Below, in pieces: positions 1 to 11,861 of a stretch of 64,000 nt of DNA. Source of the stretch: Pieris napi (lineage: Eukaryota; Arthropoda; Insecta; Lepidoptera; Pieridae); the NCBI RefSeq assembly GCF_905475465.1, contig NC_062236.1, forward strand, positions 9,434,001-9,498,000, given 5' to 3'. Below the pieces are notes generated by a model. It searched no databases. It was given only the letters and a program-made list of their open reading frames with translations, and was not told the DNA's origin. The first letter of the stretch is position 1. Each line of letters opens with the position of its first letter. Position numbers and translations under genes: made by a program.

Positions 1-78
1 CAAAAATGGTTGGGAGACACTAGATGGACCAGTGAAACAACAACCAAAGAAGAAATTTACGATCTTCTAAATAAATAA
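1..78 (+). CDS. possible last exon of an unidentified gene (partial, cut by window edge)
   Basis: Frame 1 is open from the first base and encodes about 25 residues ending in KEEIYDLLNK followed by TAA. An AATAAA-type signal overlaps the stop region (71-78). The peptide is hydrophilic with charged and helical character, more protein-like than the flanking AT-rich DNA. I do not recognise the family, and no splice acceptor can be seen because the window starts inside it. It could equally be the end of a transposon-derived reading frame or chance. Confidence 0.25.
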   Translation, partial: QKWLGDTRWTSETTTKEEIYDLLNK

Positions 79-861
79 ATGATTGATTTATGTATTTGTT
101 TTATTGCTCTTCAATATGCGAGTATATTGACTTTGTGAGCAAGCGTATCCATATACTTATGTAGTTAGTTCCTCAATTTTGTAAGTTTTCGTACCGTGCT
201 TTACTTAACCGTTTTGTTAATGATTGAGAAATTTGTCGCTTTACAAAAACCTAGACTTTATTATAAGGAAAATGCTGGGTTGACAATTTTGTGCCTATTG
301 TTGTTTTATTTTCTTTTAGTAAATAACTCTTTTATTTAAAAAAATAAGGACACTTCTACTATTATAAATTGTTTATATATCTTGTATGTGGTGATATTGT
401 GTCTGTGTGTGTATTATATATATAAATATTTTTAATTTCAAAAGAAACGACTAACCAGTATACAAAACAAGACATCCAAAGTAATTCAATTAAACAATCG
501 CATTAAATGTAATCGTACAAATAAACAAGTAATTATAAATTAAATGACTTCCGCCTAATGTTAACTGATACGAGATAGTATCATGCCGTGTGCCCATTCG
601 ATGCCCATGGATAAAAATGCCCCCGTTACACTCGAAAAATTAATATTTTTCTGAGTTTGTGCTACAGTTACTTTGGTTCAAGTTTCCTAACATATCTAAG
701 TGAGAACTGTGAACCTCATGAATGATTTATTTTTATAAAAATCAATGGTTTAAGAAAATCCTTAGCTCCTGAATGGAACAATGATATACTTTTAATCCAA
801 ACTTAACATCACTTTCATAACTGATTTCTTAATATTCATATTTTTTAATACCTAACACATG
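79..861. other. AT-rich intergenic DNA, no gene seen
   Basis: No exon-like open frame, RNA gene or repeat shared with the rest of the window was recognised. Short microsatellite-like TA and TG runs lie near 400-425. Confidence 0.5.
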
Positions 862-1150
862 GCAAACGGGCAGGAGGCTCACCTGATGTTAAGTGATACC
901 GCCTATAGTCACTAATATTGGGCTCGCAAGTGCGTTGCCGACATTTAAAAATTGATACCCTTTTTTCTTGAAAGACCCTAAGTTGAATTAGTTCAGAAAT
1001 ACATCAGTGGGCAGCTGGTTCCACGTAGTGGTGGTGCGCGGGTAAAACCGCCTTAAAAACACTCAGTTGTGGAACGACGGCCGTCGAGGTGATACGGGTG
1101 GAATTTCGTATTCTACCTCGACATCCGATGATGAAACTCAACTGTTGGTA
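862..1150 (-). mobile_element. 3' fragment of a jockey/CR1-type LINE
   Basis: The plus strand begins with ggcaaacgggcaggaggctc, a lepidopteran repeat seen seven or more times here. Read on the minus strand, the family encodes the C-terminus of a LINE ORF2: a segment like FLPRTTTMWNQLP, then FKKRVYQFLKGRQRTCEPS and VSVHGRR. This copy is frameshifted and 5'-truncated. A good intact comparison is the copy at 44.6-44.9 kb. Confidence 0.7.
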
Positions 1151-3040
1151 TTAATCTTAACAAAAAAATCCTATACAGCTAAGAGAGATTCCATTATATT
1201 TAAAGTATGTCAATTAAGTATCAAAAAAATTCAATGCTTGATCCACTGATTTGAAGGAGCATTTCTGACATTAAATATACCACTGGGAGATCACTTATAC
1301 TTACTAAATAGTTTACACAAAATATAGAGTCACCCTTAGTGCTATCAATTTATTGAACACTTCATTAAGATTTCCGATTATTATGTGGCTAACGTGCGGC
1401 CTCGTATATGAGGCAAAGAGAGCTGGAAAGACCGAACCGACCGAACGCGATGGCAACTCACTGTGGACACCGCCGACACCGACACTGCCCCATCTAGGGG
1501 TTATAAGAGATTAAGTCAATGTGCAGCCTTTCCGCATATACGATCTCTTCCAGCTATTCATAAAGAAAAAGTATTTGTTCCCCTTAAGACGTAAAATTTA
1601 TATTAATAAAATTATTGTCTGCTTTGAACATTATACTTGGTTTTTACAAAAAGTGTTTAGTAATTTCTGGAATTACAAAAATATATTTTTTTATCAATAC
1701 ATCGTTTAAAGTGAAGCTTAACGTCACGAGGGTGTGACACAAATAATACAATTTGAAATGAGACGCGTTAAAGTGACAATTCGAACAGCATTTACGCGTC
1801 CCGTTTAAAAACATTCGATTCCTATTTCAAATGTTTGTCAAGTATGTATGGCTGTGAGAAAGTATTTCATCAAAAAATTATGTGATTTATACAGCCCTAC
1901 ATTCATACCTATATAATTGTATACTTCAAATATTATATTATTACATGTTACATACATACATTTTATGTATTTTAATATCAAAATCATAGGTCTAATAATT
2001 TTTGTCAATATTTTGTGAATGCAAAAATTATAAATCATCTCAAAGTTTACCCTCAGCATAAAACTTTCCGTCAACCGTACACAAGAGGGAGTGTCCAATG
2101 ACACCTACTGATGTTTTGAAATTAGAACGCCGCATTCGCAACACGAACCTACGAATTACAATTTAAAAAAAGAAGGGCGCTATTTTTTTCTTTTCGCCTC
2201 TGTTTAGCTACCACTTAAATATTGTCATTGTAATAAATTAAATACGCAACTTTATACTCTATGACAATACAATAAGGTGTTAAAAGTATAATGTAGTTAC
2301 ATTGAATTTTGGTGAATTATACAAAGCCGTTTATTTTTCTTATTGTTGAATATTAGTGCAGCGATTTGGGCGTTAAGTTCCTTTTTTGAAAAATGAATAG
2401 GTAAATACTACTGGGTCAAGTTGCAAAGTCTTTAATGGAGAGTGTTTTTTAAAAAACCGATTTAGAATAAATTGAGCTTTAGTTTAGTGTAATAGAGCTG
2501 AAATTGGAATGTACCTCGTGAGATTTAAGTTAATACGATTTAAATGTCGTTGTTATTTGACAGGGCTCCTTCATATCATTGTATTCTTTGCCCGTGATAT
2601 TTTAATCCCAGCTCTAATAAATTTATTTTTAAGTACCAAAATTTTGCGATTTTTCCACATTCAATCCACTTTGTATCACAATCCTTATTGAAAAAGTAGT
2701 TTTATTGTAACTTTTCTTGATTTAACAAGATTTGTTTTATTTATGTTTATTTGTGTCTATTTTTGTGGCTGATCATCACCTTAACAAGAGCCTCCCGTTT
2801 CCTATCAGTTTCAAAGCAAGTAGGTGACCAGCCTTCTACACTACTTCTACTGGCCCTAACTGGATATAGCAACGGCGATACAGATGCAATAATCAAGTTA
2901 TTCCTACCAAGTGTGGCTTCAATCTATTCAATAGTAAAAGAAAATCTAAATCCTAGTACATAAAAATGTGAAGTATAATATAATCATAATAACTAATTAA
3001 ATAAATTAATCGGCAAGCCGGTTAATTTCTATTTTACAGC
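1151..3040. other. intergenic DNA, no gene supported
   Basis: Only short frames occur (up to 88 codons), in low-complexity AT-rich sequence. A 70-codon open stretch at 2751-2963 sits directly next to a LINE tail on the opposite strand and is more likely part of that element's decayed 3' region than a gene. Confidence 0.45.
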
Positions 3041-3128
3041 TTGTCCGTTGACATAGGCCTCCTCTAGAAGCTTCCACTCCTCTCGGTGTCTAGCTTTACG
3101 TAGCCACTTAGGCCAGCTGCTCTACTTA
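3041..3128 (-). mobile_element. C-terminal remnant of an endonuclease/reverse-transcriptase LINE
   Basis: The minus strand reads AAGPKWLRKARHREEWKLLE followed by EAYVNGQAVK and a stop. This is the W...ARDRE.WK.LEEAY signature at the C-terminus of RTE-like lepidopteran LINEs. Nothing upstream in the element is preserved. Confidence 0.6.
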
Positions 3129-3371
3129 TGTCTTTTTATTTATTTGTCTTCCTCATTTTCATTTTCGTCATATTCGGGAGATTAGCCATGGACAATAAAT
3201 AAAAAAAAACAACTCAGTACTTGGACAAAGTAAGTCAAGCATTGAATTAGCATTTTGCTGAATATTATTGGCAGACAAGATTGTAGCTTAGCCAATATAC
3301 AAGAAAAAGTGGTGTGTTAGGGCTTGACCAGGTAAAAAAAACTAAAACTACTCAACCGTAATGGCGGTCAA

Positions 3372-3425
3372 TCAAATCACTCTATAATTTATTCATATAG
3401 GTAACGTGATGAACGTGAGTAAAAA
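3372..3425 (-). repeat. short copy of a LINE 3' tail repeat
   Basis: The words tttattcatataggtaac and atgaacgt match a repeat seen in longer form at 9910-9990, 13863-13960, 30250-30605 and 58765-59135. In sense orientation the family ends in gaataaatgatttt, which looks like a retroposed 3' end. Confidence 0.45.
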
Positions 3426-3699
3426 AATAATGCGTAATAATTTACTATCAGTATCTAGAGCGACCGTAGAATGGACGATAAGAACAGGCAATGAACTAAA
3501 AGAAAGATATAGTTTTGACTAATAATTTGCTATCAAAATATTAATAATAAAAAGCAGTTTAACCATTTGGCTCACTTTAGTAACTGAACAGCTGTTTAAA
3601 TTTGTGCACTTTAAGTTATGTATACAGCAATCAACATATTATAGAGTGAGATAAATTGGTAGGACTTAGACAAACGAATATTATAGATTCATTAACTGA

Positions 3700-3850
3700 T
3701 GAAAACTCTTATGTCCCCCGAGTGGGCATCCAGCGTAGAAAACTAGCCTGATCGGTCCTGGGAAGCTCTTTTAATTTCATTCCACGTCATTCCAGCTTCC
3801 CTCGCCTCTGCAATGATGCTTCGTTGCCAGGTTTATTCTGGGCGGCTTCC
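3700..3850 (-). mobile_element. LINE ORF2 C-terminal remnant (RTE-like)
   Basis: The minus strand encodes TWQRSIIAEAREAGMTWNEI and then KRASQDRSG before a stop. This is the characteristic lepidopteran LINE C-terminus (TW.R....EAR..G..W..IKR.AQDR). The copy is decayed and flanked by unrelated DNA. Confidence 0.65.
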
Positions 3851-4619
3851 ATATATTCACTAACGGAACGCAAAGGGCAAGGCAACGGAACAAGGAAAAC
3901 AGGTTTTATTTTATGCTCTCAAACACTTATGAAACTTGTAAGAAATAAGATATTAGTGTGAAAGACATGAGAACTTACGAATTAGGCGCAGGGCTAATTC
4001 ATGCAACTTACTCGCAATCGAGTAGCCCGCGATATCCATTAAGTATAAGGTATTTGATTTATAGTTTCACTTCGGCTTATTGCTGCAAACTAGAACCAGT
4101 TTCACTTCGATTGCATAAACCACCTTCAGCTATTTGATAAAGTATTCAACTTAAAACTTTAACGGGATATAAACGTGAAGTTTTTACAGAACTTGTGCTA
4201 TTCGGCAATCGTGGTAGAAATATAATTATGCAAATAAACACGTCAGTTAATTACCCACAGCCGAAGGTTTTAAAGTCTAAAACTTATTAAATAAAAATTA
4301 CAATTATTAATATTACGGCTAAACAATCCTATGTTAGGAATTTGAATGCAAAAACATTATATGAAGAATAAGGTTCCACGGGGTAATCAATGATGAAACC
4401 ATTCAGCGTGACGTGTAATTCCAGTAAATTGGTCGCTAGGCTGCAGATACCATGATATCTTAAAATCAGCGATTATTCGAGCCTTTGAATGTGCCTATGT
4501 ACAGGGCCATCGTAAAGAATAGCCGCCGTCGCCGGTCTAGAGAAAATAATAATATTGTTCGTGATAATTCTAATATTAAATTTGGAGGACGAGCTTTGGT
4601 ATGGAATGCTACTTGTGTA
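3851..4619. other. intergenic DNA, no gene seen
   Basis: AT-rich sequence without exon-like frames. The segment from about 4470 onward may belong to the flank of the repeat that follows. Confidence 0.4.
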
Positions 4620-5160
4620 CAAGTTAGGTCCATCTAACCTCCCTCGGCCAAGAACAAATGCTGGCGCGGCCGAGCAGGCAGAATAAACGCCAATAATAAG
4701 TCTTTCCTGAAAATGTGATTTGGTTCCCTTTGGAGTAGAGATTCTTGGACCGTTGGGTTCAAGTGCCGCCTGTGCACACTCATTAAAGATGCTTGATGCT
4801 TGGTTGATAAGTGACTCCAGAGCTGTGATTTGCTCGATAAATGAATAAGTATCGCAGTACAGCGATAAAATGCTGCCAGCATTAAAGCACTGCCCTGCGA
4901 TTCTGTAACTCACTTCACGAACTCACACAGCGGTTTTCGCATCGGCGGTCGCTCTCAAATCAGTCGTGAAGCAGTCATTTTATGATTTAGCATTCTGAAA
5001 AGGTGGGAGCTTGTAGTTTATTGTTTATCAGAATGCCAAATCATAAAATGATGCTTCACGACTGATTTGAGAGCGACCGCCGATGCGAAAACCGCTGTGT
5101 GAGTTCGTGAAGTGAGTTACAGAATCGCAGGGCAGCCCCAAGAACCAAACTCTTTAAATT
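4620..5160 (-). repeat. dispersed repeat copy split by a foldback MITE
   Basis: Read on the minus strand, the sequence on both sides of the MITE aligns by eye with the uninterrupted copy at 39975-40150. Shared words include gtttggt, cagtg.. followed by ttaa.gctgg, the cgctgta.tgcgatacttatt block and gcacttgaaccc. A 146-codon open frame (4473-4913) falls on this repeat and starts inside the MITE, so I do not call it a gene. Confidence 0.55.
4890..5135. mobile_element. foldback MITE, near-complete palindrome (copy 1)
   Basis: Two arms of about 108 bp (4890-4997 and 5029-5135) are almost perfect reverse complements, separated by a 31-bp loop (4998-5028). The ends read ctgccctgcgattctg and cagaatcgcagggcag. 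There is no coding capacity. Three more copies occur at 11656, 43928 and 60091. This is the most complete one and defines the family. Confidence 0.85.
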
Positions 5161-6052
5161 TCTTTAAATTTTCTGGTTAGTTTAATTATTATTATTACTA
5201 GGTAGGTTAGGAATGTTGTATATTTATACAATCAAATGTAATAATTAACTTATTTATATTAATGTTTTTAATGTTTACTTTAGTTCAATGACTTGGTGCT
5301 ATTTTGTTATATTATTTGTGCTATAAGGATAATTATTTTTTTTTCCACTACATTGATTTATTAATCTATATTTATAAAGAGACGAATTTAATTTAAAAAA
5401 TACATAAATACTATATAACTCTGTTATATTTCGAATACCTATTTTAAACCATCTAATAAAATGACGTCATTAAAGTGTATTCATTATAGATAATACACAG
5501 CTATCGTAATGGACAATAACGTTTGAATTATGGTAAAATTGTCACCTCTCTATTATAATGACATTTAACAGCTGCTATATGGGTTTATCTAATGCTCTAT
5601 AATCTATTATTGTTACCGGTTATTGCTGGAATGTCGTGTTACTAACGTTATTTAATTTACCCATAAGTTAATCAACGGCTTTGACACTAATCAAGAATAA
5701 ATTTCACAATAAAACCTACGTGTTACATACAATTTGCTTTTAATTATTGCCGATACTAGCCTATAATATAGTATATTTTATAAGTGTCAGAAATCAGATG
5801 TGTTGACTTTGACAGCTGTCAATATCTACAACATGAACCTTCCTTATTATTCATAAGCCGTTGACCGAAATTCGATGATTCACGCACTTATGCGCACCCA
5901 ATTAAATGTATTATCAGATAATTTGGCATTTGAATAAAAACACAATTAGACAGACGGCTTGTTGTGACCATTTGTGTTAGATTAATGTTATTTTTGGCTG
6001 ATAGTGGTTGTCCGATACTACTTGAAGGTTGGACTTAAGTTATTTTATATAC
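5161..6052. other. intergenic DNA, no gene seen
   Basis: AT-rich sequence with no open frame or repeat I could tie to other copies. Confidence 0.45.
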
Positions 6053-6408
6053 ATACTAGCTGACCCGGCAAACGTTTGTTTTGCCATGTATTTGGAAACA
6101 TTTGTTTAGTTCAATAAAAATAACTATCTACAATAATAAAAAATATGGGTTGTTCGTAGAGGGATGAAAATTAGAGGTTGTATGTATTTTTGTATGTTGT
6201 ACCATAAAAAAAAATCTAAAAATCTAAATAATTTTTTTGCAGTGGACACCCCTTATTACTTAGGGGTTTGAAAGATATATAGTAGCCAATTCTTAGACTT
6301 ACTGAATATGAACACAAAATTTCATAAGAATCGGTCAAACCATTTCGGAGGAGCATGGGAACGAACATTTTTTTTCTAAAACAGTGTTTTAAAATATACA
6401 TATATATG
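6053..6408 (+). repeat. interspersed repeat starting ctagctgacccggcaaacg
   Basis: It opens with the widespread insect-repeat start ctagctgacccggcaaac. It contains a cggtcaaaccatttcgga block and ends in an atacatatatatgta tail. Related but distinct copies are at 10735-11162, 17250-17482 and 56071-56492. The class is uncertain; a non-autonomous or LINE-tail origin is likely. Confidence 0.55.
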
Positions 6409-6621
6409 TATTACATATATTTGGTTATGTTATTGATCTTAGTAAATAAATTCTAAATTTGTTCAACATCTTGGAACTTTGTCTAGATTTTGTTTCGATC
6501 AAACCACTATAGAGTGAAGTACTACTGTCTCTTACCTATAGTAATTACTTTTTCATATGAAAACTAGTTTCTTTAATATTATATTACTGGTTAGTTGGTG
6601 GCTCTTTGAATTTGAAATACT

Positions 6622-6649
6622 GTACGATAATATATAAATATTATCGTAC
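6622..6649. repeat. perfect hairpin, 12-bp stem
   Basis: gtacgataatat (6622-6633) and atattatcgtac (6638-6649) are exact reverse complements around the loop ataa. A third partial copy, cgataatatt, follows at about 6659. It may be a TE end or a structured site; no function can be assigned. Confidence 0.6.
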
Positions 6650-7190
6650 GATACCGAACGATAATATTAATACTCACTTATAATTTGCTGTTCCGTAGGC
6701 AAAACAAAGAAAACCGAATTCAAACAAAACTAACATTTAAGCGTTAAGTTTATCGGTGTTCAAAGTTTATGCGTTCTAACCGCAGTGTGTGGGGTTAGGC
6801 GATAATGATCAGATGAACATTTCCTAAATTAATTCTTTGCTTCGGACTCATATTTCTTTTAATATTAATTACTTAAAGTCCAACTTCTTAAGATTAACTG
6901 CCTTCTCTATGGCTCAGTGGTCAGTTAAAAGCTCAGAGAGAAAACTAAATTTATCTTGCATTGGAAGGCATCAAAAGCAGAAAAGCCTTACTATACCTTA
7001 CACACATTACCAAGTAAATTACTATATTTTGATACTACCTTATTTTGTTTCGTAAGCAGAAAAGGTAGGTATTGAGAAGCTCCACGTAAGATTGTAGTAT
7101 CTTCTTGATACAGATATTATTATTAAATTTCATTTTAATTTGTATCTATGGTATACATTTACAATTATGTATATGTCTTTGTCAATACAG

Positions 7191-7494
7191 AGCAGTATGG
7201 CCTTGTGTTTCAGCGTGCGACTCTCATCCCTGAGAACATATGTTCGATCCCCTGTTGTGCACCAATGGCTGGCTTTCTATGTTCGCATTTACATTCACTC
7301 GAACGGTGAATGTTAAATACGTTAAACATCATAAGGAAACCGGCTTGCCTTAGACCCAAAAAGTCGACGACGTATGTCAGGCACATGAGGCTGATCACCT
7401 ACTTGCTTATTAGATTAATAAATGATCACGAAACACATACAGAAACCTGAGGCCCAGACTAAAAAGGTAGTGCCACTGATTTATTTCTTTTTTA
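7191..7494 (+). mobile_element. tRNA-derived SINE
   Basis: It begins agcagtatggccttgtg (A-box-like), has a B-box-like ttcgatcccctgttgtgcac, and a body with aaggaaaccggcttgcctta and aagtcgacga. The tail reads gaggcccaga.taaaaagg..gtgccactgat. It is almost full length. This family has at least nine more copies or fragments in the window. Confidence 0.8.
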
Positions 7495-8640
7495 TGTTGA
7501 CAATAGAATTATTTCGCTGTATATCAGAATTGAATACATAAAAATGCTCTATATTTTTTCACTATTGATTAATGCTTCTAAAATATCCATAGCAATAAGC
7601 CAATACGAAGGTAAATCCGGGCTCAAAGCCTGGTTTAATAACGTTACAGTGCCTCAGAGGCGGACGATTTTTTGCAACCCATTTGCGAGCGCGCCACTTT
7701 TTAATTCTTTTGACGATGAACGCGTTTGTGTTGATGTTTGTGATGTGACCATTTCGATAGAAAAAGTGTTGCGTTTGGCAGTTTTTAGAACTGAAATTAC
7801 GTTGATAGCTGTCAATATAGCTAGATCAATATAAATTAGTCTTTGAGATTAGTTTAATAGTCAATGTCGTGTTGCATCTCTGCGTGGCATAGAGATGCCG
7901 TTGATCAATCACGATCAAACTTGTAGTGGCAAGTGTGATCAAATTATTTAAGGAAAAAATGATTTAGCAATCGACAAGTACTATATTAGTATATATGTAG
8001 TTAGAACAAAAATGAATAGTGTAACTTAACCATTTGTTGCCTATTGTATGTCTACTACCTTTAGAATGTAAGTACAAAATGTAATTGTTTTTGTCAAATA
8101 AAGTGATTATATTTATTTATTTACGTATATGGTATATTAAGATAATTATAACAAGACTTAAAAAATTTAATCTAATCTATGGATGACATTACAATTGGCT
8201 AACGTCATAAAAGCCAATTTAAATCGGTTTAATTTAAAAAGTCCAGCAAATACTAGAGTATTTATTTAGCTAGTATATCTCTGTCAAGTTACAAAAAAAT
8301 TAATTCCACTTGAGTTCATAGTGACTTATCCTTAAAACCACACTTAAATATAAAAATCGATAATCACATCCCATCACTATTTGCACTCGTATGCAGCTCA
8401 CAGCCATCATATTTCATTTTTATCATTTTATCCAATCCTTTGCCGAAACCATACTTTTAGAGAGGCGCTCTTTTTAATTCGTTTTGCGATGATAACTACG
8501 TGCACTACTTTTTATTCGTCGAATATTACTTCGGGTATGGCTTCACTCTAATTTGGAAATATTTGAAACATGTTAAAATAAAATAAAATACAAATGTGTT
8601 AAACAATAAATAATAGTGTTTTATAATCAAGAGGTAACTG
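7495..8640. other. intergenic DNA, no gene supported
   Basis: It holds a 96-codon open frame (7544-7834) with no recognisable domain and no splice context. Part of it is a slightly GC-richer stretch (7640-7760). Nothing else stands out. Confidence 0.4.
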
Positions 8641-8932
8641 AGAGTAATGTTGGCCTAGTGACTTCAGTGACTCGCAACCCTGAGGTCGTAGCTTCGAACC
8701 CCGGCTGTGCACCAATGGACTTTCTGTCTATGTGCGCATTTAACTTCGAACGGTGAAGGAAAACATCGTGAGAAACCGGCTTGCCTTAGACCTATGAAGT
8801 CGACGGCATGTGTCAGGTAGAGGAGGTTGATCACCTACTTGCCTTTTAGATTGACAATTATGACACAGATACAGATATCTGAGGCCCAGACCTAAAAAGA
8901 TAACGCCACTGGTTTGTTTTTATTATAAGTTA
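8641..8932 (+). mobile_element. tRNA-derived SINE
   Basis: Same family as 7191-7494: gttggcctagtgacttcagt, B-box-like cttcgaaccccggctgtgc, body cgtgagaaaccggcttgcc, and a tail ggcccagacctaaaaaga. It is full length or nearly so. Confidence 0.8.
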
Positions 8933-8944
8933 AGTAAAAATAAG

Positions 8945-9090
8945 GAGGTTCGGCTGAATTACTATGGTCCCTGTGGTAGTGTACCTTTTATGCTAGCATT
9001 TTTTGCTGTAGGGCGAAAGGACCAGCTATGGGATCACCGGTATTACCTACCAAGCGCCAACTTACATCTTTGTATTGCGTATACCAATGG
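8945..9090 (+). repeat. dispersed repeat (ggtccctgtgg..gtgtacctt family)
   Basis: The words ggtccctgtggtagtgtacc, gctagcatt, gaccagct.tggg.tcac and taccaagcgccaac match the copies at 39975-40150, 10305-10460 and, reversed, 4620-5160. It lies immediately after a SINE. No coding capacity is evident. Confidence 0.55.
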
Positions 9091-9909
9091 TATATGGCAG
9101 AAACATCTCTGTCATTGATAATTGTGAAGACAAGCCATTATGATTGTTTTTCCGGTAGTACACGCCTGGACCACTTAACTAAGCCATGGAATATTTTTTT
9201 GTAAATGATTACTAGTATTATTATTCAATGATTTTTTAAAATGAAAACACGATTAGTTAGTAAGCATATGAAATTTTTCAAGTACACCACATGTATAATG
9301 CATTTTCTACGTTGTATATAACAATCTATCTAATCTAAAAAACATGAAAATGAAAATAAATTTTACTAAAAAATTAAAATATACCACTACAAATTTTAGT
9401 TTTTACTAGTAATTAAAAAACACTTATAATAATGATTAGGTACCCGATAGGCGCTTACGCTTTTGCACACACGTAAACATGTGTATGTAAAATATTGACC
9501 ACACAATCCTCGAGAAAACACGCGTAAATAACAGTTACGTGGTAATTAACCTCTCATATTTACGGGCCTCAAACCCGGAGCGTGACGTATGCGCTGTCAC
9601 TTTCATTGTGATTTGTTGCTTTCACGTTTTTAGGTAAAGGGGCAGATTTTTAGGTCTAACACACTTATGATTTGTTGTTTCCGTATACATGAGAAGAAAT
9701 TTAGTTGATAAGATTGACCTGGATGTATACCTATGTCTCTATTTTAGGCTTTTCTTTTTAAATTGTATCTTCTCCACCTCTCTCTCTCTCTTTTATTTAT
9801 TAAGTACTATAACAAAGATCCTGTAGTCGATTAAGTAAGTACAACTTAAAAACTAATTTTACAAACTACAGCTTCCGCCATAGTACGCCGGATGGAAAGC
9901 GAGATAGTC
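9091..9909. other. intergenic DNA, no gene seen
   Basis: AT-rich sequence with a small GC-richer patch at 9560-9610 and a (tc)n run near 9778-9790. Confidence 0.4.
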
Positions 9910-9990
9910 AAAAGTCAAAAATCATTTATTCATATAGGTAACACAATGTACACTTATGAACGTCAAAAAGTACTATATATAAAGTACTGT
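9910..9990 (-). repeat. LINE 3' tail repeat fragment
   Basis: aaaaatcatttattcatata followed by ggtaacacaatgtacactta and tgaacgtcaaaaa is the end portion of the family best preserved at 58765-59135. Confidence 0.55.
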
Positions 9991-10304
9991 ATAGGTCCAA
10001 GAAGCAAGAAAGAATAGGGGTATTACGTTAGATAATTTAGGAGACTGTCCAGTCTAGAGTCCAGCACACTTTCCAGCACTTTTGCCATAATCATTGCTAA
10101 CGAAACTAGACAACAGTTTTCTTGTCACAGATATCGCCAGATCTATTCTTAATAACAGGCACCACGATGGTATTCATCAGACGCAGGTGGGTAACTAATA
10201 CACAAGTAATAGAACATAGAAAGCACTAGGTAAATAAAAAAACGGCATATTTGCATTATTAGCTGTGCATAAAAATAAAACACTAAAATAAATTTAAAAT
10301 AGTA

Positions 10305-10460
10305 CCAGGTAGTGTACCCTTAATGCAGGCAGTATATTCTGCCTTTGCGATCATATTACTGTAAGAGAGAAAACCAGGTCTGGGTACAACAGGACTATGT
10401 CTATCAGAGCCAAATTAAATCATTGATTAGCGACCTTGCAACAGCCCAAAGCCAATCCAA
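10305..10460 (+). repeat. diverged copy of the dispersed gtgtaccctt repeat
   Basis: The words accaggtagtgtacccttaa, ttgcgatcatatt and agagagaaaaccaggtctgg line up in order with the 39975-40150 copy, but identity is clearly lower. Confidence 0.4.
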
Positions 10461-10734
10461 ACAATCCAAAGGGAAGGAACGAAAAAAATTAACATTAAAG
10501 CATTATTATTATGTTCTTGTATAATTAAACGAAAACTACGTGAAATGTGACGCTGAATTTTTTAATTAAAAGTTTTATAACGGTTACTCAAATTATAAAA
10601 CCTCTGCAGGTTTACATCGATCGTGGTCAGCGAGAGATTTTAAAATTACAAATTCTAGTTAAAATAAATAACATTAATTGATACGATGAAATGGTTTTAC
10701 GGAAATGAAATTTTATTTCAATATATTAATTTAT

Positions 10735-11162
10735 ATACTAGCTGGCCTGGCGAACATCGTACCGCCTAACAGTCGATTCTTTATTTTTTTTTAATTTCAT
10801 TCTGCTTTTCGGGACACCGGTCTAGCTAGTAAGATAAAAAAAAAAAGTTGATAATACAACAAATACATTTTGTCAAAAAATAAAAATTTACCTTCCTGGA
10901 ACCCTCCACTAACACTTGAACTTTATGATATGGTATTAAAGTTCAAATTGCCTTTAAATATTATTACGAATATTTTGTATGGGCATATAGAAAAGTGTTG
11001 TTTTTAGACTTTTTCACTCAATTTTTTTTAATTTTTCTCTCCGTAAGAACCATCCTCGTACTTCAAGGAATATTATTAAAAAAAATCAGACAAATCGGTC
11101 AAGCCGTTTTCATGTTATGTCGTGACAACGGAAAACGGGCTTCATTTTTATACATATAGATG
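10735..11162 (+). repeat. about 430-bp interspersed repeat (ctagctggcctggcgaacat family)
   Basis: It aligns by eye along its full length with the reverse complement of 56071-56492. Shared blocks are ctagctggcctggcgaacat, gacaccggtctag, gaaaagtgttgtttttagac and tcggtcaagccgttttcatg, then ggaaaacggg. Two copies of matching length and high similarity suggest fairly recent activity. No open frame; class unknown. Confidence 0.65.
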
Positions 11163-11199
11163 CGGTCTCAGTATTTACACGCTTTATTTTAGCTTCACC

Positions 11200-11345
11200 T
11201 GTATGTATGTATGTATGTATGTAAAAGACTCCTTCGGACTCGATTTTGACCCACTTTTAACGGACAGATTTAATTCAAACTTTGCGCACCTGTCAAAGAT
11301 CGATGACAATGCAATAATCCGAAAAAAAAAATGAAAAAAATTTAA
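11200..11345 (+). repeat. (gtat)n microsatellite joined to a diverged repeat
   Basis: About five gtat units (11201-11221) are followed by gactccttcggactcgattt and tgacccacttttaacgg. The combination looks like a repeat remnant, but no second copy was found here. Confidence 0.4.
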
Positions 11346-11655
11346 CTAAAAAATAATATCTGTGCCGTCTATCGAGCGCCCCACGCTTTTTCACAATAAT
11401 ACCAGTATTTTTTGTTCATTACCATTTTCAGCCTAAATTAGGAATTATTTTTCACTTTTTAGTTTGATGTGCTTTAAAAGCGTGTTTTTTAGTTTTTTTA
11501 AACTATTATTTATTTAATAGTATGAATTAAATAGAAATTAGTGACCCGGCGTCAGTAATTTCGTTCAGTCATGCGTTCTAACCTAACCACTAATGGTAAC
11601 TTTACATTTGGCTTACTCTGCTCTTACTCGTAAGAAAAATAAAGAATGTAAAGAT

Positions 11656-11861
11656 CTGCCCTGCGATTCTGTAACTCACTTTTCGAACTCACACAGCGGT
11701 TTTCGCATCGGCGGTCACTCTCGAATCAGTCGTGAAGCAGTCATTTTATGATTCGGCATTCTGATAAACAATAAACTACAAGCTCCCACCTTTTCAGAGC
11801 GACCGCCGATGCGAAAACCGCTGTGTGAGTTCGAAAACTGAGTTACAGAATCGAAAGGCTG
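11656..11861. mobile_element. foldback MITE (copy 2, right arm shortened)
   Basis: The left arm is complete from ctgccctgcgattctgtaac to cattctg. The loop follows in the opposite orientation to copy 1 (ataaacaataaactacaagc). The right arm then resumes only at agcgaccgccgatgcg, so roughly 50 bp of it is missing. The end reads cagaatcgaaaggctg. Confidence 0.8.

Noticed and set aside
2751..2963. 70-codon plus-strand open frame
   Set aside because: It lies beside a LINE C-terminal remnant on the opposite strand and shows no recognisable protein pattern.
4473..4913. 146-codon minus-strand open frame
   Set aside because: It starts inside the foldback MITE and overlaps a dispersed repeat also present at 8945, 10305 and 39975, so it is incidental.
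7544..7834. 96-codon plus-strand open frame
   Set aside because: No domain, no splice or start context, and composition similar to surrounding DNA.
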